In this document: positions 1 through 13,800 of the stretch, piece after piece | Position numbering within the stretch: position 1 is the stretch's first letter | Layout: each line of letters starts with the position of its first letter | Assembly (NCBI GenBank): GCA_023653785.1 | Contig: JAMKCH010084921.1 | Span: forward strand, 1-64,000 | Direction: 5' to 3' | Origin: Ophioderma brevispina | Lineage: Eukaryota > Echinodermata > Ophiuroidea > Amphilepidida > Ophiodermatidae | Length of the DNA: 64,000 nt | Translations under genes and position numbers: made by a program | The notes under the pieces: model-generated | What the model was told of the DNA's origin: nothing | The model's input: only the letters and a program-made list of their open reading frames with translations | Database searches by the model: none

Positions 1-448
1 GTGATACACCATTGACGTTATTTACTAAACTTTTCAACCAAAAAAACTAGTACCAGGGTGGGCGATATTTACACATTACCAGAGGCAAAGTTCTCACTAT
101 TGCAAGGTGATTGGAACTGTGACTCTCCTCTCGAAATGAGGTTGAAAAGCTTGTAGTCTGTATACACTTCAAACCAAGCATTCCTATTACATAATATATA
201 AATACAGAAAAAAAAAATTAAATATAATTAGCTCCTTTTTAAGCCCGCTTTCATCTGAAACAAAAAAAAAACTGTTAAATGTCTTTTACAACACCAATGA
301 AATTGCTATAATACACAATGAAAACTTCTACCCAGGAACAGTACAGATTATTACAGGACACACCCTGAGCAACCCATAGTTATTTTTAATGTGACCCGGT
401 TATTCTATGCACAATTCATTACACAGAGCAATCGGGGTCAATATTAAT
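1..448. other. AT-rich non-coding flank
   Basis: No coding exon, RNA gene or clear repeat boundary is visible. The stretch is AT-rich with short A and T runs. Confidence 0.5.
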
Positions 449-816
449 TTAAAGGCATATAGAGATTGCTAAATCAGAAATTCGAAAAAAAATCATAAAA
501 ATCAGATTTTTGCATTTTATAACATGATTTGGTAAGTGAACATACCCTCCGAGTGTTAAGTCTGAAGGCAAAATTAATAAGGACAATATCGGATGTCTAG
601 TCATTAATGTCCGTCGGACACTTACTACAACACGTAATTAATTGGAGATTCGTATCTTTGGGCACTGTTGTTTTCCTTCCTTTTCTAATCAATTTTTAGT
701 TGCAAAAAATAACTTTATGGGAAATTCTCCACGCATATCCTTTACGTTTGTAAATTCAGCAATTTTAAATTTAAATATTTGTGACTCTGTTGGGGGAATC
801 CTGATAGTGTCTTTAA
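449..816. repeat. TTAA-flanked MITE (ACTATCAG family)
   Basis: A roughly 370-bp block starts at TTTAAAGGCATA and ends at CTGATAGTGTCTTTAAA, so it is bounded by TTAA and imperfect terminal inverted repeats. The interior (AAATCAG...TCGAAAAAAATCAT, a GTCCGTCGGAC palindrome, then GGAGATT) recurs at 22.73 kb and 37.34 kb. TTAA target duplications are typical of piggyBac and Kolobok non-autonomous elements. The family assignment is inferred. Confidence 0.6.
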
Positions 817-3800
817 AGCTCACTACATATGGGTCGTCCAACTGTATCCTCAAGACTAGATACAAGTTAGTAGCCAGGTTAAAGGCTTTGTGTAGCATTT
901 TGGTTGGGATTAAAAGCTTAAGCTCTTAAACAAGAGTGGAACTTAAATTATAATTTCTTTCACTATAAACTCGCACAATTCAAAGCTGACAAGCTCAAGA
1001 CCTCACGATGCAAAAGATAGCTCATTGAATTTATGGTGTCCGATTCAGAGGGACACCCACCAAGATGTGATAATTCATTGTACCTGTGTGAAGTTCGCCA
1101 AGTTTAATTTGGAAGTGGTCAATCTTTTAAATCTATAACAGCACATATTTAAATTTACTTAACTAACCAAAACTTGAGCCTTTGTCACCACAAACCATTT
1201 TCACCCACAAGTACTACCTGCAGAATAGTGGTGGGATGACTGAGGGTTACAGCTTTTAAAGTATTTAGAGCTGCATTTAATGGTTATTGAAAATGAATAC
1301 ACCAGACCCTGCCAATTGTCCAATCAAAAATGCTTTGTTGTAACAAAGGCCAGGTAGGATTGGGGGTTTTTTAACTTAGATTCTCTACAATGCATTGTGT
1401 ACTTAATTCTATTACATCCACAATACAATAACACTTTTCCTTTAAGCCAGGTTTCCTTCCTAAATATCTTAATCTGCTTTTTTTTTAAAATAATGTGTTT
1501 GTTTGAAAATACAAAAAAACAAACATTGCCAGTCAACATGATATTCACAATGGCGAGGACTGACTAGTCAATTTTTTCTATCGTTCATTTTGGCAATCTG
1601 AATATCTAATGTTCGATTGGTCATGTTTATACTTCGAAGAGCCCCGCTTGGTTTCCTCTGGTAAGACCTACCCAACACCATACAATGTTAAAAAAATTAT
1701 ATAAACCAAAATTTCCCAATAACCAGCATTAACTTAGCCACATGCTTGGTTTATGCATCCAAGAGCAGGTATACCACAGTATTTACTATACCCTCAGAGT
1801 GAGGGTCAAGTTCAAACACAAAACACAAGTAACTTTAAAGGTAATATTTAAACATACCCCTTCCCCCCTTAATACGCAGCATATACTGCTACAATTTTTG
1901 CACGCTTGTACCAATTCCAATCAGCAACACCATTTCATCCATTGAAATAACCTACAGCTTAATTATGTACTAATTCAGCCGGACGGGAGCGGAGCAACCT
2001 AACCCAATGGAAACTTAACTAGAGCTGACAGCATTGGTCAAACCTAATATTTGACCCTTATGAACCTCCTCATTTTTTAATATAATTCTACCTTAATATC
2101 AGCATAGTTGTCGTTAGGACCCCATTAAAGACACTATCAGTGTTTGAAAAAAATTTGAAATTTGCAAGGAATAGCTTCAAACAGTGAAGGATAAGTCTGT
2201 TAGATGAGAGTTCTCATAAGTTAACCTTTTCCAGCTGTAGAATTGACCCAGAAAAGGAAGATAAACGGCCAGGGTTCCAAGATATGATCCTCCATTCCGT
2301 TACGTGTTGTAGTACGTGGTCGTTCGGAACAAAATGACTAAAATCTCCGATTTGTCATTATTATAGAGATTCACCCATCGGGTACCAGAAGAAAAGTTTT
2401 GGACAGCGTCGCATGTTGGGAGAGGAGGCAGTGAAAAGAAAGAGAGGTACCCAATTCCACCCTGTTTAATTCATAATTACGGGCCTTATTGTTAGCATCA
2501 TTTTACAAGAGGAGATATTGCAAACACTTTTTGTGTTCCTTCTATCCAAAACCAGGGCGCTCAAAAGCTTACATTCACCTCGGCCTGTCATGAATACCAC
2601 TGAAGCAAATACAATTAATCAGAATGTTCTGAGAGTTAATGTACCTATGAATGCGCTGACGTTGACTTGAATGATTTTATGAAGCATAGAATTGATTTTT
2701 TCTCTGCTTTATCGGACTCGAAGTTCAATATAATTAGCGTGGAATTTTATTAAACCCACTGCACCCATTGCCCCTCATTCAATGCACCATACCTTCTGAA
2801 AAGTCCTAGAAGAAGGTGACACGGATGGGTGAATCTACTATAGGTGGCTCTGGTCTTATCATTTGCAGGGTGATGTTAGGATACCTGTACTTGGTTACAT
2901 ACATGCAAAAATTATGTTTTGATGATTTTTTTAATTGCTGATTTAGCAAATCACTGTAGTGCTTAACGTTAGAAACACCTCACGCAACTTAAAGTACAAC
3001 AAAACACATAAGAAACAGACGGCCCCCATGGTTCTTTTTGACGATATTCCCATATCATGAAAGGGGTGAAACACATTTACAGTTTTGAACACACATATCG
3101 CAAATTAACTGGAAATCGCAGTCACAACCAATATATGGGGGAAAATGCAAGAAAACTATCCAGTTTACACAAAAGCCATCAGATTATTTAGCACCCTAAT
3201 TATAACATTTCAAGGCCAAGTTAGGCCATTTTGGACCCACGTATGCTATAAAAAGCTTTCTTGTCCAATGCATCACAGAAAAGCCACGTAATTCTTTAAT
3301 TAATATGTATATTGCTAATTTTTTCTGTGAAACAAAATACAGACTAAGGTGAATGGAATTGCTTTCCATTCACAAAGTTTTGGTTACAACTAGCGCAGAG
3401 AAGTAGTCAAAGCTAATTAAAGCAGACGTACTCGCTACTTGTGCCTGCTATCGTCCTAATAAGGACTTAACCGGGCAGATACAGTATTCTTCTCCAAGTA
3501 GAAATTCCCATTACTATCCCTAACTACCCATAACCAGGATATTTCTTCCCTATTCATGCAAGGGGAAAGTATTGGTGTTAAACATGAAAGAGGGAATCAC
3601 ACCATGGGTTCAATAAACGATTTTTAATAATCCCCAAAACCTAATAAAAAAAATTAAATTAAAAAATAAAAAATAGGTTAAGTCAAAACCCAGCTTGTTA
3701 AGGGGCGTGTTCCGATCCTCTTTGGGACCCCCTTGATTTACCCCGGAAAGTAGATTATCGATTTGATATCAGATGAGAAAGCAGTATTTCTCCTATTTTC

Positions 3801-6800
3801 GTCCTGAAATTTGAGCCCTCGAACCCATTTCATTCCCAAAATATAACAAAAAACCGCCGTTTAGTGGTTAACCACTTTATTAGCACAGTATGAAAGGACT
3901 TTGAACATGAATATGCATTACCACCAAAAAACCGAACAACTTTGTTTCCCATGGTACTTGAGGGGTTGTTGTTATGTGCAAGTGCCCGGCTTCATATCAA
4001 AGTAGAGAACACAATACACATACAAATCGGAACAACCACCTTGAATAGGCGAAGGAATGTGTGCAGGTTCCCATGAAATGAACACACATGTGCCAGAGAC
4101 CTTCTTGATAGGAAACAGGCCAATCAACATATTTACCATAAATTATCAATAAAAAAGATGGTATTGCAATACTGTACTATAATCAACGCGCGATTAAACA
4201 TAAGTCCGTGTGTTTCTTAGAAAAGGCCATCGCCAACATACTGTAATTCCCAAATTTTCGTTTGTAATGTGCCTGTTTAATTGCATTTTAAACAATATGA
4301 TAGGTTTTGTTGTTGTCAGCAAATTGTTCCCCCCCCCACCCATGGCTCTGCGCTGCTTTTTCTAATATATTTGGTCCCCCCCCCCTAAAAATTGAAAATA
4401 ATTGTTTTGGGCACAAGAAGAACCCATCAGCGAACACAAGTAGCTGTGCAGAGGTTGACCAAATGCGTTTTATGATAAAATGTGCATCTTCAGATGATTT
4501 AGTCCACGCATGCCCTGTGTCCATTTTCATATTTTGTCCAACCACAAATTTTGTACACTGCTACTCATTAATTACCACATTGAAAAAAAATGTGGCCATT
4601 TTATGCCTCATTTTATTCTCATTGGGAAGGCAATTACCAGGTTACTTCCATTAACCAAGAAAAAATTATAAGTTGTTCACGGTTTCGTCAAGATGATCGG
4701 TATACGGAGATCTTCTTAACATTGTTTGTTCTTTCACTTACACCCGAACATTTACTTTGGCAGTAGGATTTATTTCTTTGGAATATTTTCTTTTTTTTAC
4801 AATTTGTACAGGCACAAAAAAATGTAAATTATCCAAAAACCAGGTATGTGGTGACCAGTATGGGACTTTCACTTATTTTTATCATCCAACACAAATATTT
4901 TCTACACAATCCAAAGTTGATATACAACTACCTAAAGATGTCCATGAGAATAATTTCAAAATTTTTTTTCTTCTCAAATTACAAAAACCATTTTCATTCC
5001 ATTATCTCTAATTAATGTAGAGAACTTCTAAGTTCCGATTGTGGAATATTCCCGTATTAGTTTTACAGGCCAAAATACTAGTTGTTGAGCTTGTTTGCAA
5101 CTCCCGGTTGTGCGTTAATTATCAGAGGTGGGTTGTAACACTAATCTGCAAATTGTAGTTCAAATACTTAAAGGCTGACTCTGAGATTTCGAAGATATTT
5201 TTTTGTGTGTAGTAATTAAAAACAGTCAACAAGAACTAATGATAAACCTCCTACAATGCTTATTCAAAAGTTAGAGCGGAAATCCAGATTTTTTTGTTTT
5301 ATGCACACACATTCATGCACAGTTTATAACAGTGCCGTAGGAAACCATGCTCCAAACCATGATATCCAGAAATTTTAAACAAAATTGCGATTTTTATAAC
5401 GGACTTTGATTTGAGCTTAGTTATTCACACAGTGATTATTATCGGACATTGCATTGTATATGCCGAAAAAAAAAAAAACCCAATTGGTTTTTGAAATTGA
5501 GGGCGCCCTCATCAGGAAATTCTGAGTCAGCCTCAGGCCTACAAAATCCCCAGGACCAGGGGACCGCAGGTCCAGGAAAAAAATTGACCAACTGCGAAAA
5601 TTTTCAAAAGTAAGGAAAATAAACAAAAAAACACCTAAACTTATTACAAAACAAGTTCAAAAATACAGGCCCAGGATTGCACCCAGAGTGTGTCCAAAAA
5701 TATGGGGGCCAGCTGTAAGGACTTTGTTGCTATATGGGGATTGTTTGGGATGTGCACTTCATGCACATATTTGACAGGAAAAATTTTGCCCACTCTTTTG
5801 AATTAGGTTACCAGGCAGACAGAAATTTTTTTGTTAGGCCTGGTCCAGACTTTACGAGGCAATAGTAATGCCACTTTGTATACAGAAAACTTCACACTGT
5901 TTCCCCTTTTAGTATAAACCAATTCAAAAATTTTCAACTGGACAGAAAAATTTGATAATTTTAAATATATTATAAACTGAATTCTTTTGTACAAGTACTT
6001 TGCAATTCAATATGATACAACAAAATCGTGAATATATAGTTGGACCACATACATGGCTATTAAGTATACTGCAAACATTAATGAATCTAATCAGATGAAA
6101 AGAAGCTAAAAATTTGTCTAGCAGATGTCTCCCTCCCTAATATGGTTTCTGCTTCTCGCTCATCTGATAGATCTTAAATTCACCAACTTAAATTAATAAT
6201 TAAAAACCAAAACTACGCCAAAAGTGAACGAATCAAGTTGTAACAAGCTGACAATGGAAACCGTTATTCCAATAATAATTTAGCAATTAAGGTTGCCCAA
6301 CGTCCAAGAATGGTAAATTTTGTTGACAGCAAAACATTTTGGAATCATTTATAAAATACACCATCTTGCAAAACCAGCGTTATGTCCCTTTACCAGATAT
6401 GAATAAAACATTTACGTTCTATTTTAATTTAGAAATATACTTATGTCAAAATAAAGGCACCAAAATTAAACAGACACCATGGCTCACTTTCAACGTGAGA
6501 TGGATTTTTAGTCTGCCCTATTTGTGACACCACTTCTCTGGGAAAATTGCTCGAAACTTGAAAACAACCCAATTCCACGCTAATATCGTCAAATTGATAC
6601 TCGCCGAATTGCTGGCTCTTAGCAAACCCCCCTGAATAAGTAATTATTTTGAATTATAATGATAAACTACAAGGTGCGGTTTTATCTGGATTACAAATAT
6701 GACAATAGCCATGCGTCCCTAGCATTGTTCAGGAGACAATGCAGCAATGGCTCTCCACAAAAGGAGAAAAGGCCCCCAAACAATATTGCAGAAGCATAGG

Positions 6801-8895
6801 ATATACAAGTTTGTCCCCAACCATACGGCTTTTCACACTGCGTGAGTGATCAATCGATCACTGGTTTACAAGGCTAATTGCCAGCGTTTTTGGAATTACT
6901 GGACACGGCATTGCACAATAAAACCTTGTTTCTTTGCAAAGGTTTTCAAAGGGAAAGATTTAACGAGCTAATGTACAGCGGGATATTTTCGCGGTGTTAA
7001 TTTTTCGTTTAACATAGTAAAATGTAAAAATAACTTGTCGCGGGGTTTAAAATTCGCAGTTAGCTGCATGCAGGCGGTAAGCGCAAATATTAAACCCCAC
7101 AAAACTTCCCGCTTATTCATACTTTTTGGTAAAATACCTGCTTTCAGACACCATTTTAACAGCAATTGTCGATGACTTTTTTGATGCCGAGATGAAGAAC
7201 CACCATTTTAAGGATTATGCTTTCACCTTTGCTTCTGCTACAAATTGTTACCAATTTCCTTCTTAAAAATTTGACCAATATGGCTTGGTCTACTCATCGG
7301 GTCACTGCCAGTGCTTAGCCTATCTTCGGCCCTCATTGCGCAGTATCACTTGCGACACACAACACTGCGCATACTTTTTAGTAACTCCGAATCTTATTTA
7401 TCGCAGCCCTGGTTCATTGGAGGTGAAAAAAACAAAATGTCACTCCTGCGGTCGAGGCCTTGGCACCATTTATGGACCATTTCTTGGAGTGTTCTAGCAT
7501 GCAAGTGAAACGCATAGGGCATTCTAAAATGTTGCATGTTATTTCTAGCGGGCTACCATTCCGTTATTGCTATCACTTCAGGTAAAACTGCCGATTTTAT
7601 GCCAGTGACAAGGCGCCTATGGGAAATTCATCAAACACCAAAATGGCTCCGCCCGAGAACTTCCCGTACCGCAAAAGGCTGACTTGTGACGTCAGACGTA
7701 GACAGCCCTATCGAAACAAGAAATTTAACATGGGGTCGGTCTCTTACTCAGAGGGCTTTTTAGAAGATAGGGGTCTGTTATTTCAAGATGCACAACAGTG
7801 ATGTGTGTGTAGAGTTGGTGAAGTTTTTAATAATTGTTGGTTGAACTTTGGAAGTCTACGGACAGCGATGAATAACATGCCTCAGTTGTGAAAAGCCTTA
7901 TTATTTGAAGTATGGTTTGTGTTATCTTATTTAAATTACTCTTTAATGAGCTGTTGGCCACTGTCTGATCCTGCATTATATATTAGTGTGTAGTTTTTTT
8001 TTGGAAGTTGAAGTGATTGGGGTCTACCTTGACTTCTCATTGGACTTGCACGTGTTATAATAAGTTATAAGGGAGGGTCATTGGTCAGGTCGTTATTTAT
8101 GCTAGGGGGGGAATGGAGGATTTAACTTTTTTTTCGGCAAATTTTCACGTTTTCCCCCCTCGCTACGTTCCAAAATTTCCCACTCCCCCCTTGATCATGC
8201 GATTTCCCCATTTAAAAGTTCAGGTTCCCCTCTCTCTCGTGATGGAAAAAATTTCACATTCCCCCCTCTCTTACAAAATTTTTCGGTTCCCCTCAAATCT
8301 CCATCCCCTGGGCGTAAATAATGACCCCTCCCTAAGGATGGTTGACGGGTAGTGTTTCAATGCAAGGAATTTTAAAAAATTATTTAACGAGGCAGATACC
8401 GAGGAATAAGAGCATGAAATGAAAAGGAGTAAAGGACATTGGCCTAATACAGTTAAACAGAGTGAGCTCCCTCTAGCTAGACAACCTCAAACTTGGCCAC
8501 AAGTGGCAATTATGTTAAAGGTTACATTTTTCCCGCTGTATGCAAGCTTGAACTTGGGGGGTGCCCCCGAGAGTTATTGTAAATATAATGGCCAAACCCA
8601 GTTTTGCATGGCCAAAAAATCACAAAATCTTGGACTTCTACAACTTTATATCATCAAGTGCCTTTAATGATTTTCTTTGTATAATGAACATGCAAATTAC
8701 ATTTATTACTGTTCCGTAACTTTTAAACTTTAAGGGTAGAAGAATTACTTGTCCATTACCAATCTCTCGACACAACAGCATTTCTCTGATCCGGTTTTGC
8801 TTTGGTTGGGCATGAAACCATTGTAATCATAATCATATGTGGATAGCAACAGGAATCTGGTACATTTTTTGAGGTTTGCTAACCCAAAACTGACC
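817..8895. other. Gene-poor flank
   Basis: Eight kilobases with no exon or RNA gene that I can support; the many short ORFs lack recognisable domains. It contains a C-rich tract near 4.33-4.39 kb, a fragment of the ACTATCAG MITE family near 2.12 kb (TTAAAGACACTATCAG), and a T/C-rich block at 8.11-8.31 kb in which TTCCCC-type strings recur. On the minus strand this is the 3' flank of the importin-alpha gene. Confidence 0.45.
6965..7160. repeat. CGCGG/TTTAAA-type dispersed repeat fragment
   Basis: The block contains TTTTCGCGGTGTTAATTTTTCG and, further on, TCGCGGGGTTTAAAATTCGC. CGCG-AATTTAAAA motifs of this kind are common in small dispersed elements of invertebrate genomes. Only one copy is seen here and the ends are not defined, so this is weak. 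Confidence 0.3.
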
Positions 8896-9069
8896 ATGTA
8901 CTCCCAAAAGCATGGGACAACGCAAGATGTGGATAAAATAAGCGAGGATGTCAAGACGGATATTTTTAACAGGTTTTTTAAGGATCCAATTCATTTTACT
9001 TTTACGTATGGTGCCTACATATATTACAAAGTAAAAGCCTTCAAAGAAACAGAAGAGAGCAAGAAATAA
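8896..9069 (+). CDS. Hypothetical 57-residue protein or 3' terminal exon
   Basis: I do not recognise this protein. An uninterrupted reading frame runs from ATG in the context ACCATGT to TAA, 57 residues, and stays open upstream to about 8.84 kb. The protein is charged at both ends (N-terminal KHGTTQDVDKISEDV, C-terminal KAFKETEESKK) with an aromatic central segment, DPIHFTFTYGAYIYYK, that could be a short membrane-associated or beta segment. The stop codon overlaps AATAAA, which could act as a polyadenylation signal. A possible splice acceptor (TTTTTAACAG) lies inside at about 8.97 kb, so the true unit could be a terminal exon starting there. The composition looks more protein-like than the neighbouring ORFs, but nothing else supports expression. 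Confidence 0.3.
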   Translation: MYSQKHGTTQDVDKISEDVKTDIFNRFFKDPIHFTFTYGAYIYYKVKAFKETEESKK

Positions 9070-10658
9070 AATCTTTTTTTACCAACTCCATTTTTACAAA
9101 CTTATTTCCATAATATATGGGCAAATAATGGCAACCCGTTAAATATAGGTCGCCTGTTCTGAGTCTGAGTGATACGATGAGAGATTTAAGAATAACACTT
9201 CAAACATATAATTATCAAAATACCAAAAAAAACAGAGCACATTACTTCTATTACTGAAAAAGTAAAGAGTGGGATTTTGGTCTCCCTAAAACCCCACCCT
9301 CATCCACATACAGAAATTTAAGGTAAATAGAGGTATGACCTTTGAGCCCACAGCTCTTTTGCGCACAGTTACCCCATATTGTTTGCATTTTTAAGGTTTG
9401 TTAAGTGCATTTCATACATAAAGACCCCAAAAAAGTAACCGCAGCATGTCTAATACCCCCATAGGTTACAACCATTGATATTAGCAGGGAAAAACATAAA
9501 ATTATATCAATAGTTTGTTTTCTTCCGTAAATTTTGTTACCCTTCTTGCCCCATGCGATCAAGATTGCCAACACAATACCCATTAGAAGAAAATCTCTCC
9601 TTTTTTAAAAGTGCAATAAAAGTATAGCCATATTGAGCCATTCAGTGAAAAGGACCACGTTCTTCCCGTAAAGTGGTGTCACTTAATGCATGTTTTGTTT
9701 GGATTGTAACCTTGTAATAATGTCTTCAGGAGCAACTTTGAAAATGTGATTAATTTTCGTAAAATGACATTGTAGTTGGCGATATTTATCATAATGGAGC
9801 ACAACGAGTGTCAAAAATTTGCAGGAAAGGAGAAACAAGACAGACTATTGATATCATTTGTGTTTTGTGCATACCCCAATGGTTTGTAACTATGGGAGTA
9901 GTATTTAAAAACACGCTGCGTTACTTTTTGGGGGGGTCTTTAGTTCAAACTGTTACGTGAAACGTTGTGGAAACAAAAGTCCTTCAGAATTTTGGCCAAA
10001 AAGATCGAGAAAACTCGTATAGGGCCATAACCCTGCATGACAAGTGACAAAAATTATTGGACATTTTGTTCCTTAAGAATGAAATGAGGTTTGTTCAGCA
10101 AACTCACAGGAAACGGGACAATAATGTCTTGATAACTACAAGATGGGCTGCGCGGTACTGTAGTAAGCACACCAACATTACATGCAAGCCTTAATCTGCC
10201 TAGTACCCCCAAATAACTATTTTAATAGTTCCACAAGACATAACCCCCCCTGCACATAAGAAAAAATATCAATTAAAAATCAACCTGTATCTTCAACCTT
10301 GATTCACTCAAAAGGGATGGATATATAATTGAAATCATGACAAGAAACCATAGCTGAATTTTCACTATGACCTAGCATTTTGATATTATATTTTCAAAAG
10401 CAAAAGTCAAGCAGTTTCCAACAGCTTTCATTTTTGATTGACAAAAAAAAATTGAAAAAAATTACCTCCCTAGTTTGCAACCCGTTTCAGGAAAAAAAGA
10501 AGAAAAGAAACCAGTGCGAATTAAAAACACTTATTAGCTAGAATTTATGAACAAACTTTTTTTTTATATAATTCTATCAGTTGTTTTTTCTTTTTAAAGA
10601 ACTTTAACACCTGCTTTCGGACTTAAACAAATCCTATTATCCAGGATCGCCAATCTTA
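9070..10658. other. Downstream region of the importin-alpha gene
   Basis: AT-rich, with no further exon. It should contain the 3' UTR and polyadenylation site of the minus-strand importin-alpha gene, but no unambiguous AATAAA in that orientation was found close below the stop codon. Confidence 0.4.
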
Positions 10659-10846
10659 TCAAAACTGGAAGTCCCCTTGCATGTTTCTTGGGGCGCCCAA
10701 ACGGTATCTGGGATTCTCGTCTCCACTTAAGGAGCGAAGTTTTTTCATCTTCCTCCTCGCCGCTGAAGTGTCGCTCGATGATGTCAAAAGGCCTTCTGGT
10801 AGATGTCCTGTTCTCGTGGCTCTGCAGGAATTCTATTTGTCAAGAC
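10659..10846 (-). CDS. KPNA: Importin-alpha last coding exon (ARM10 and C-terminal tail)
   Basis: The acceptor TTCTTCAAG is followed by sequence reading [27 protein letters not shown] and an acidic run GEEEDE. It ends QGDFQF and TGA at 10,659-10,661, matching the usual -GFQF/L end of the family. The last ARM and acidic tail are where the export factor CAS/CSE1L binds in known importin-alphas. One-base insertions (AAATAG after the LDK codons, CCTTTTGAC) shift the frame several times. The phase of the split glycine codon fits the preceding exon at 12,150. Confidence 0.9.
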
Positions 10847-13800
10847 CTTGAAGAAGAGAAAACGAGCATTAAAGAGCCATGAGTAAATGTCACATGAAAA
10901 GGTTTTAACTTGAGTGTTGAGAGCAGTACTTATGTAAGAAGCTCTTATTGCTCATATACCCCAGGCACTGTGAAGGAGTAATTTCAAGGCTGGTATTCAT
11001 GAAAGGAGTCTTTTAAAGGTGCAACAAGATTTTTTGAGGCACCAAAATTTGTGTCATAATAGTAATTTCATACAGACAAGGACCCACTCTTTCTTTCTTA
11101 CCTGGTATTTGGCCTACAGAAATACGAAATTTTACAATTTTGTACCAAAGAATGCATTTCTCAAAGCTTAATCCTTTCAGATGGGGTTTTTTTGATTGAA
11201 AGCTTACATAAGGGCAAAATCAGCTCTTTCGATTTTTTTTATGGACACCTGATAGTGGAAATATATCGTTGCACTTAACTTGAAACCTGGGTTTAAAACA
11301 CTTTCCCAACTTTTTAAATTTTTAACTTTTTATTTCAAATATACTCAAACGGGGGTGAGGTGAAGTCTGAAGTACAGTGAGAAATGTCATCAGGGAACGG
11401 GTTGATGCAGCGTATCTTCCCTCGCCTTTCAGCCCAATTGAGGTCTCAGGTTTGATCCCGGTAGGGGTCGGTCCGGTGGCTTTAGTGAATATGGTTTCTC
11501 CTTACTCTTCCTGCAGGTTTTATCGGGTACTCCGGTTTCCTCCTGCTTCTAAAATAGAGCTCCTGGCAAAATCTATTTGATAATGTTCTCTAATGTGCTC
11601 AGCGCCTTTCATTGCTTCCGCACAGCGCCTTGAGCACGTTACGTGGATATGGCATTATGCTGCGCATTAAAACACACATTATTATTATGAAGGGCCAATT
11701 TCACCCCAACAAGGTCTCACCTTTAAGTCTTTAAATATGTTTAAAGAAAAAAAACCGTGTACACCAAAGCATGCGGCCTGCTCTCGCGGTTTGTGAATGA
11801 GACAAACGGTCGCATGATGTCACCAACACATGGGGCACTACCCAAGGACCAGTGTATCCAAGTGTCAGTGAGAATTGTTCAAACATAATATGGGATAATT
11901 TGATCATTATGCGACCATGTTTGGCCCATGACCCTAATGACCTTTGACCCCCACTCTTGAGAGGGGCAATGCGGGGGCACTACCCCAAGGCCACCACTCT
12001 AGGTTTAGGGTTAACATTTTTTTTAACAGATACACAACCGATTAATACACCACTACCAAAGCAATTAAAAAAGCAATCTCCAATGTGCCCTCTTGCAGAC
12101 GACACAAAAATAATAAACACAAAAAAGATCACTGTCAATGAAGATTTACCTCCACACTGTTCCACTATGAGAGCATTACGATTGGTTTGCCACCAACTGT
12201 CTTGGCATATTGCTCCTCCAAGACTTCAAGATGTTTCTAGTCCATTTTAGGGCTACTTGAACGATCTTGGTGTCCAGTACGTCAGCAGTCACAACGCGGT
12301 GGGATGCAAATTGTGTTCCACAATGAACCTTGCAGAAAATTGTTTATGATACGATCCCAGAAAAATGGTTTTTCAAAAACACACACTACAAACCATATTA
12401 CCATAGATCAACAGAACTTTGATATTGAAATAAATTATTAAAAAAAGCTGTGAAAATGTAAGCAATTCATTGGCTGAGGCCCGGGTTCAATTTGACAAAT
12501 TTTGAACCCACGGTAGGGTTATTGTGCTGCGGTATTGATGTTATTTTGGAGGAGGTTGACGTGCTCGATCCACTTACCGTGTTTCGCTATGTTCGCGTCT
12601 CGTTGCATTATGTTGTTTGCGTTCAGGGGGTTGTTCGATTGTTTTGTCACTGGGTGGTGGATGTCCTTTGGGTTAAAGAGATAACCTTAAATTATTAAAG
12701 CTGTTTAAGAATGAGGAATACAGGTTATGATTTTGGGAACCGGTACTCTCTTTTTTACGATGAATTGAAAACGACGACACCATTATTTTGCGTGGGAAAC
12801 TCAACCTCTGGCCTCGTTCTTCAACTTAAAAATAATGGTATGCGCATTGGTTTCATTAGTCTTATAAAGTGAGGACCGGTTCCCAAAAATCAACCTGTAT
12901 TCTCTTATTAACATTCTAACATACATTTTGCTACAATTAAGCATTAACACAATTGGTGCCATGTTGGTTAGAGTAAGTTAAGGAAAAACTTTACGCATAG
13001 GCAGGGTTAAGCTTTGGTTTAATGAAAAACCAATTTCCGAAACCCACAATTCCAAAAACAAACAGCTGGACCTACCTAATCTGTTTCAGGGCTTCCTCCT
13101 GATGTTGCATTGGTGATGGCCCATGCAGCCTCTTTTTCTCGTCTTGAATTCAGCCTTCCCCAAGATGTCCACTAGCGAGGCGGATAATATTTGCGTCAAT
13201 AACAGCATGTAAATGTCAACATGGTATCAAAACATCAGCTAAGGTAGTCAACAATGACTGTTATTTGTTATATACTTCAACTTAGAAGAGGTTTTCTCCC
13301 AAGGGGAGCTTTAAATAACTCTCCCTACAAAGTGGCTTTAGGAGAGCTGCAGGGGAGCCCTATTCACTCTCATCTCCGTAAAAGTCAGTCCTGATCCGGG
13401 GTTGCAATTGGTTTGTTAATTAACCATCCCCTTTCCTCTGACTATCAAATTAGCTGCTGACATCTACTTTTCTGTATCCGTCTTTACCAACATATTATAT
13501 TCTGTGTTTTGTGTGAACTTCTTTAATGTTAAAAAAAAACCCCAAATGTACTTTGGTTGTCTTACAAAAAACACACTAGGTCCTACCTGAATCTGTGGTC
13601 TGTTTCCGGCAGTGATAGTGCTATTGAGAGATTGTCCAGAAGCCTCTTTGCTGATGGACTCTTTGCGCTGACTCAGCAGATACAACAAACCATTGGTAGG
13701 CAGAGCAGTAAGAATTACATGTGAAGTTCAAAAAACAATTATGACTCAATCTGCTCTTCCTCATAGCTTGAAGGGTATACACACCAATTTGGTTGCAATT

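Noticed and set aside
7619..7801. 60-codon plus-strand ORF starting near a TGACGTCA-like site
   Set aside because: The composition is basic and repeat-like, no domain is visible, and the putative regulatory site is single.
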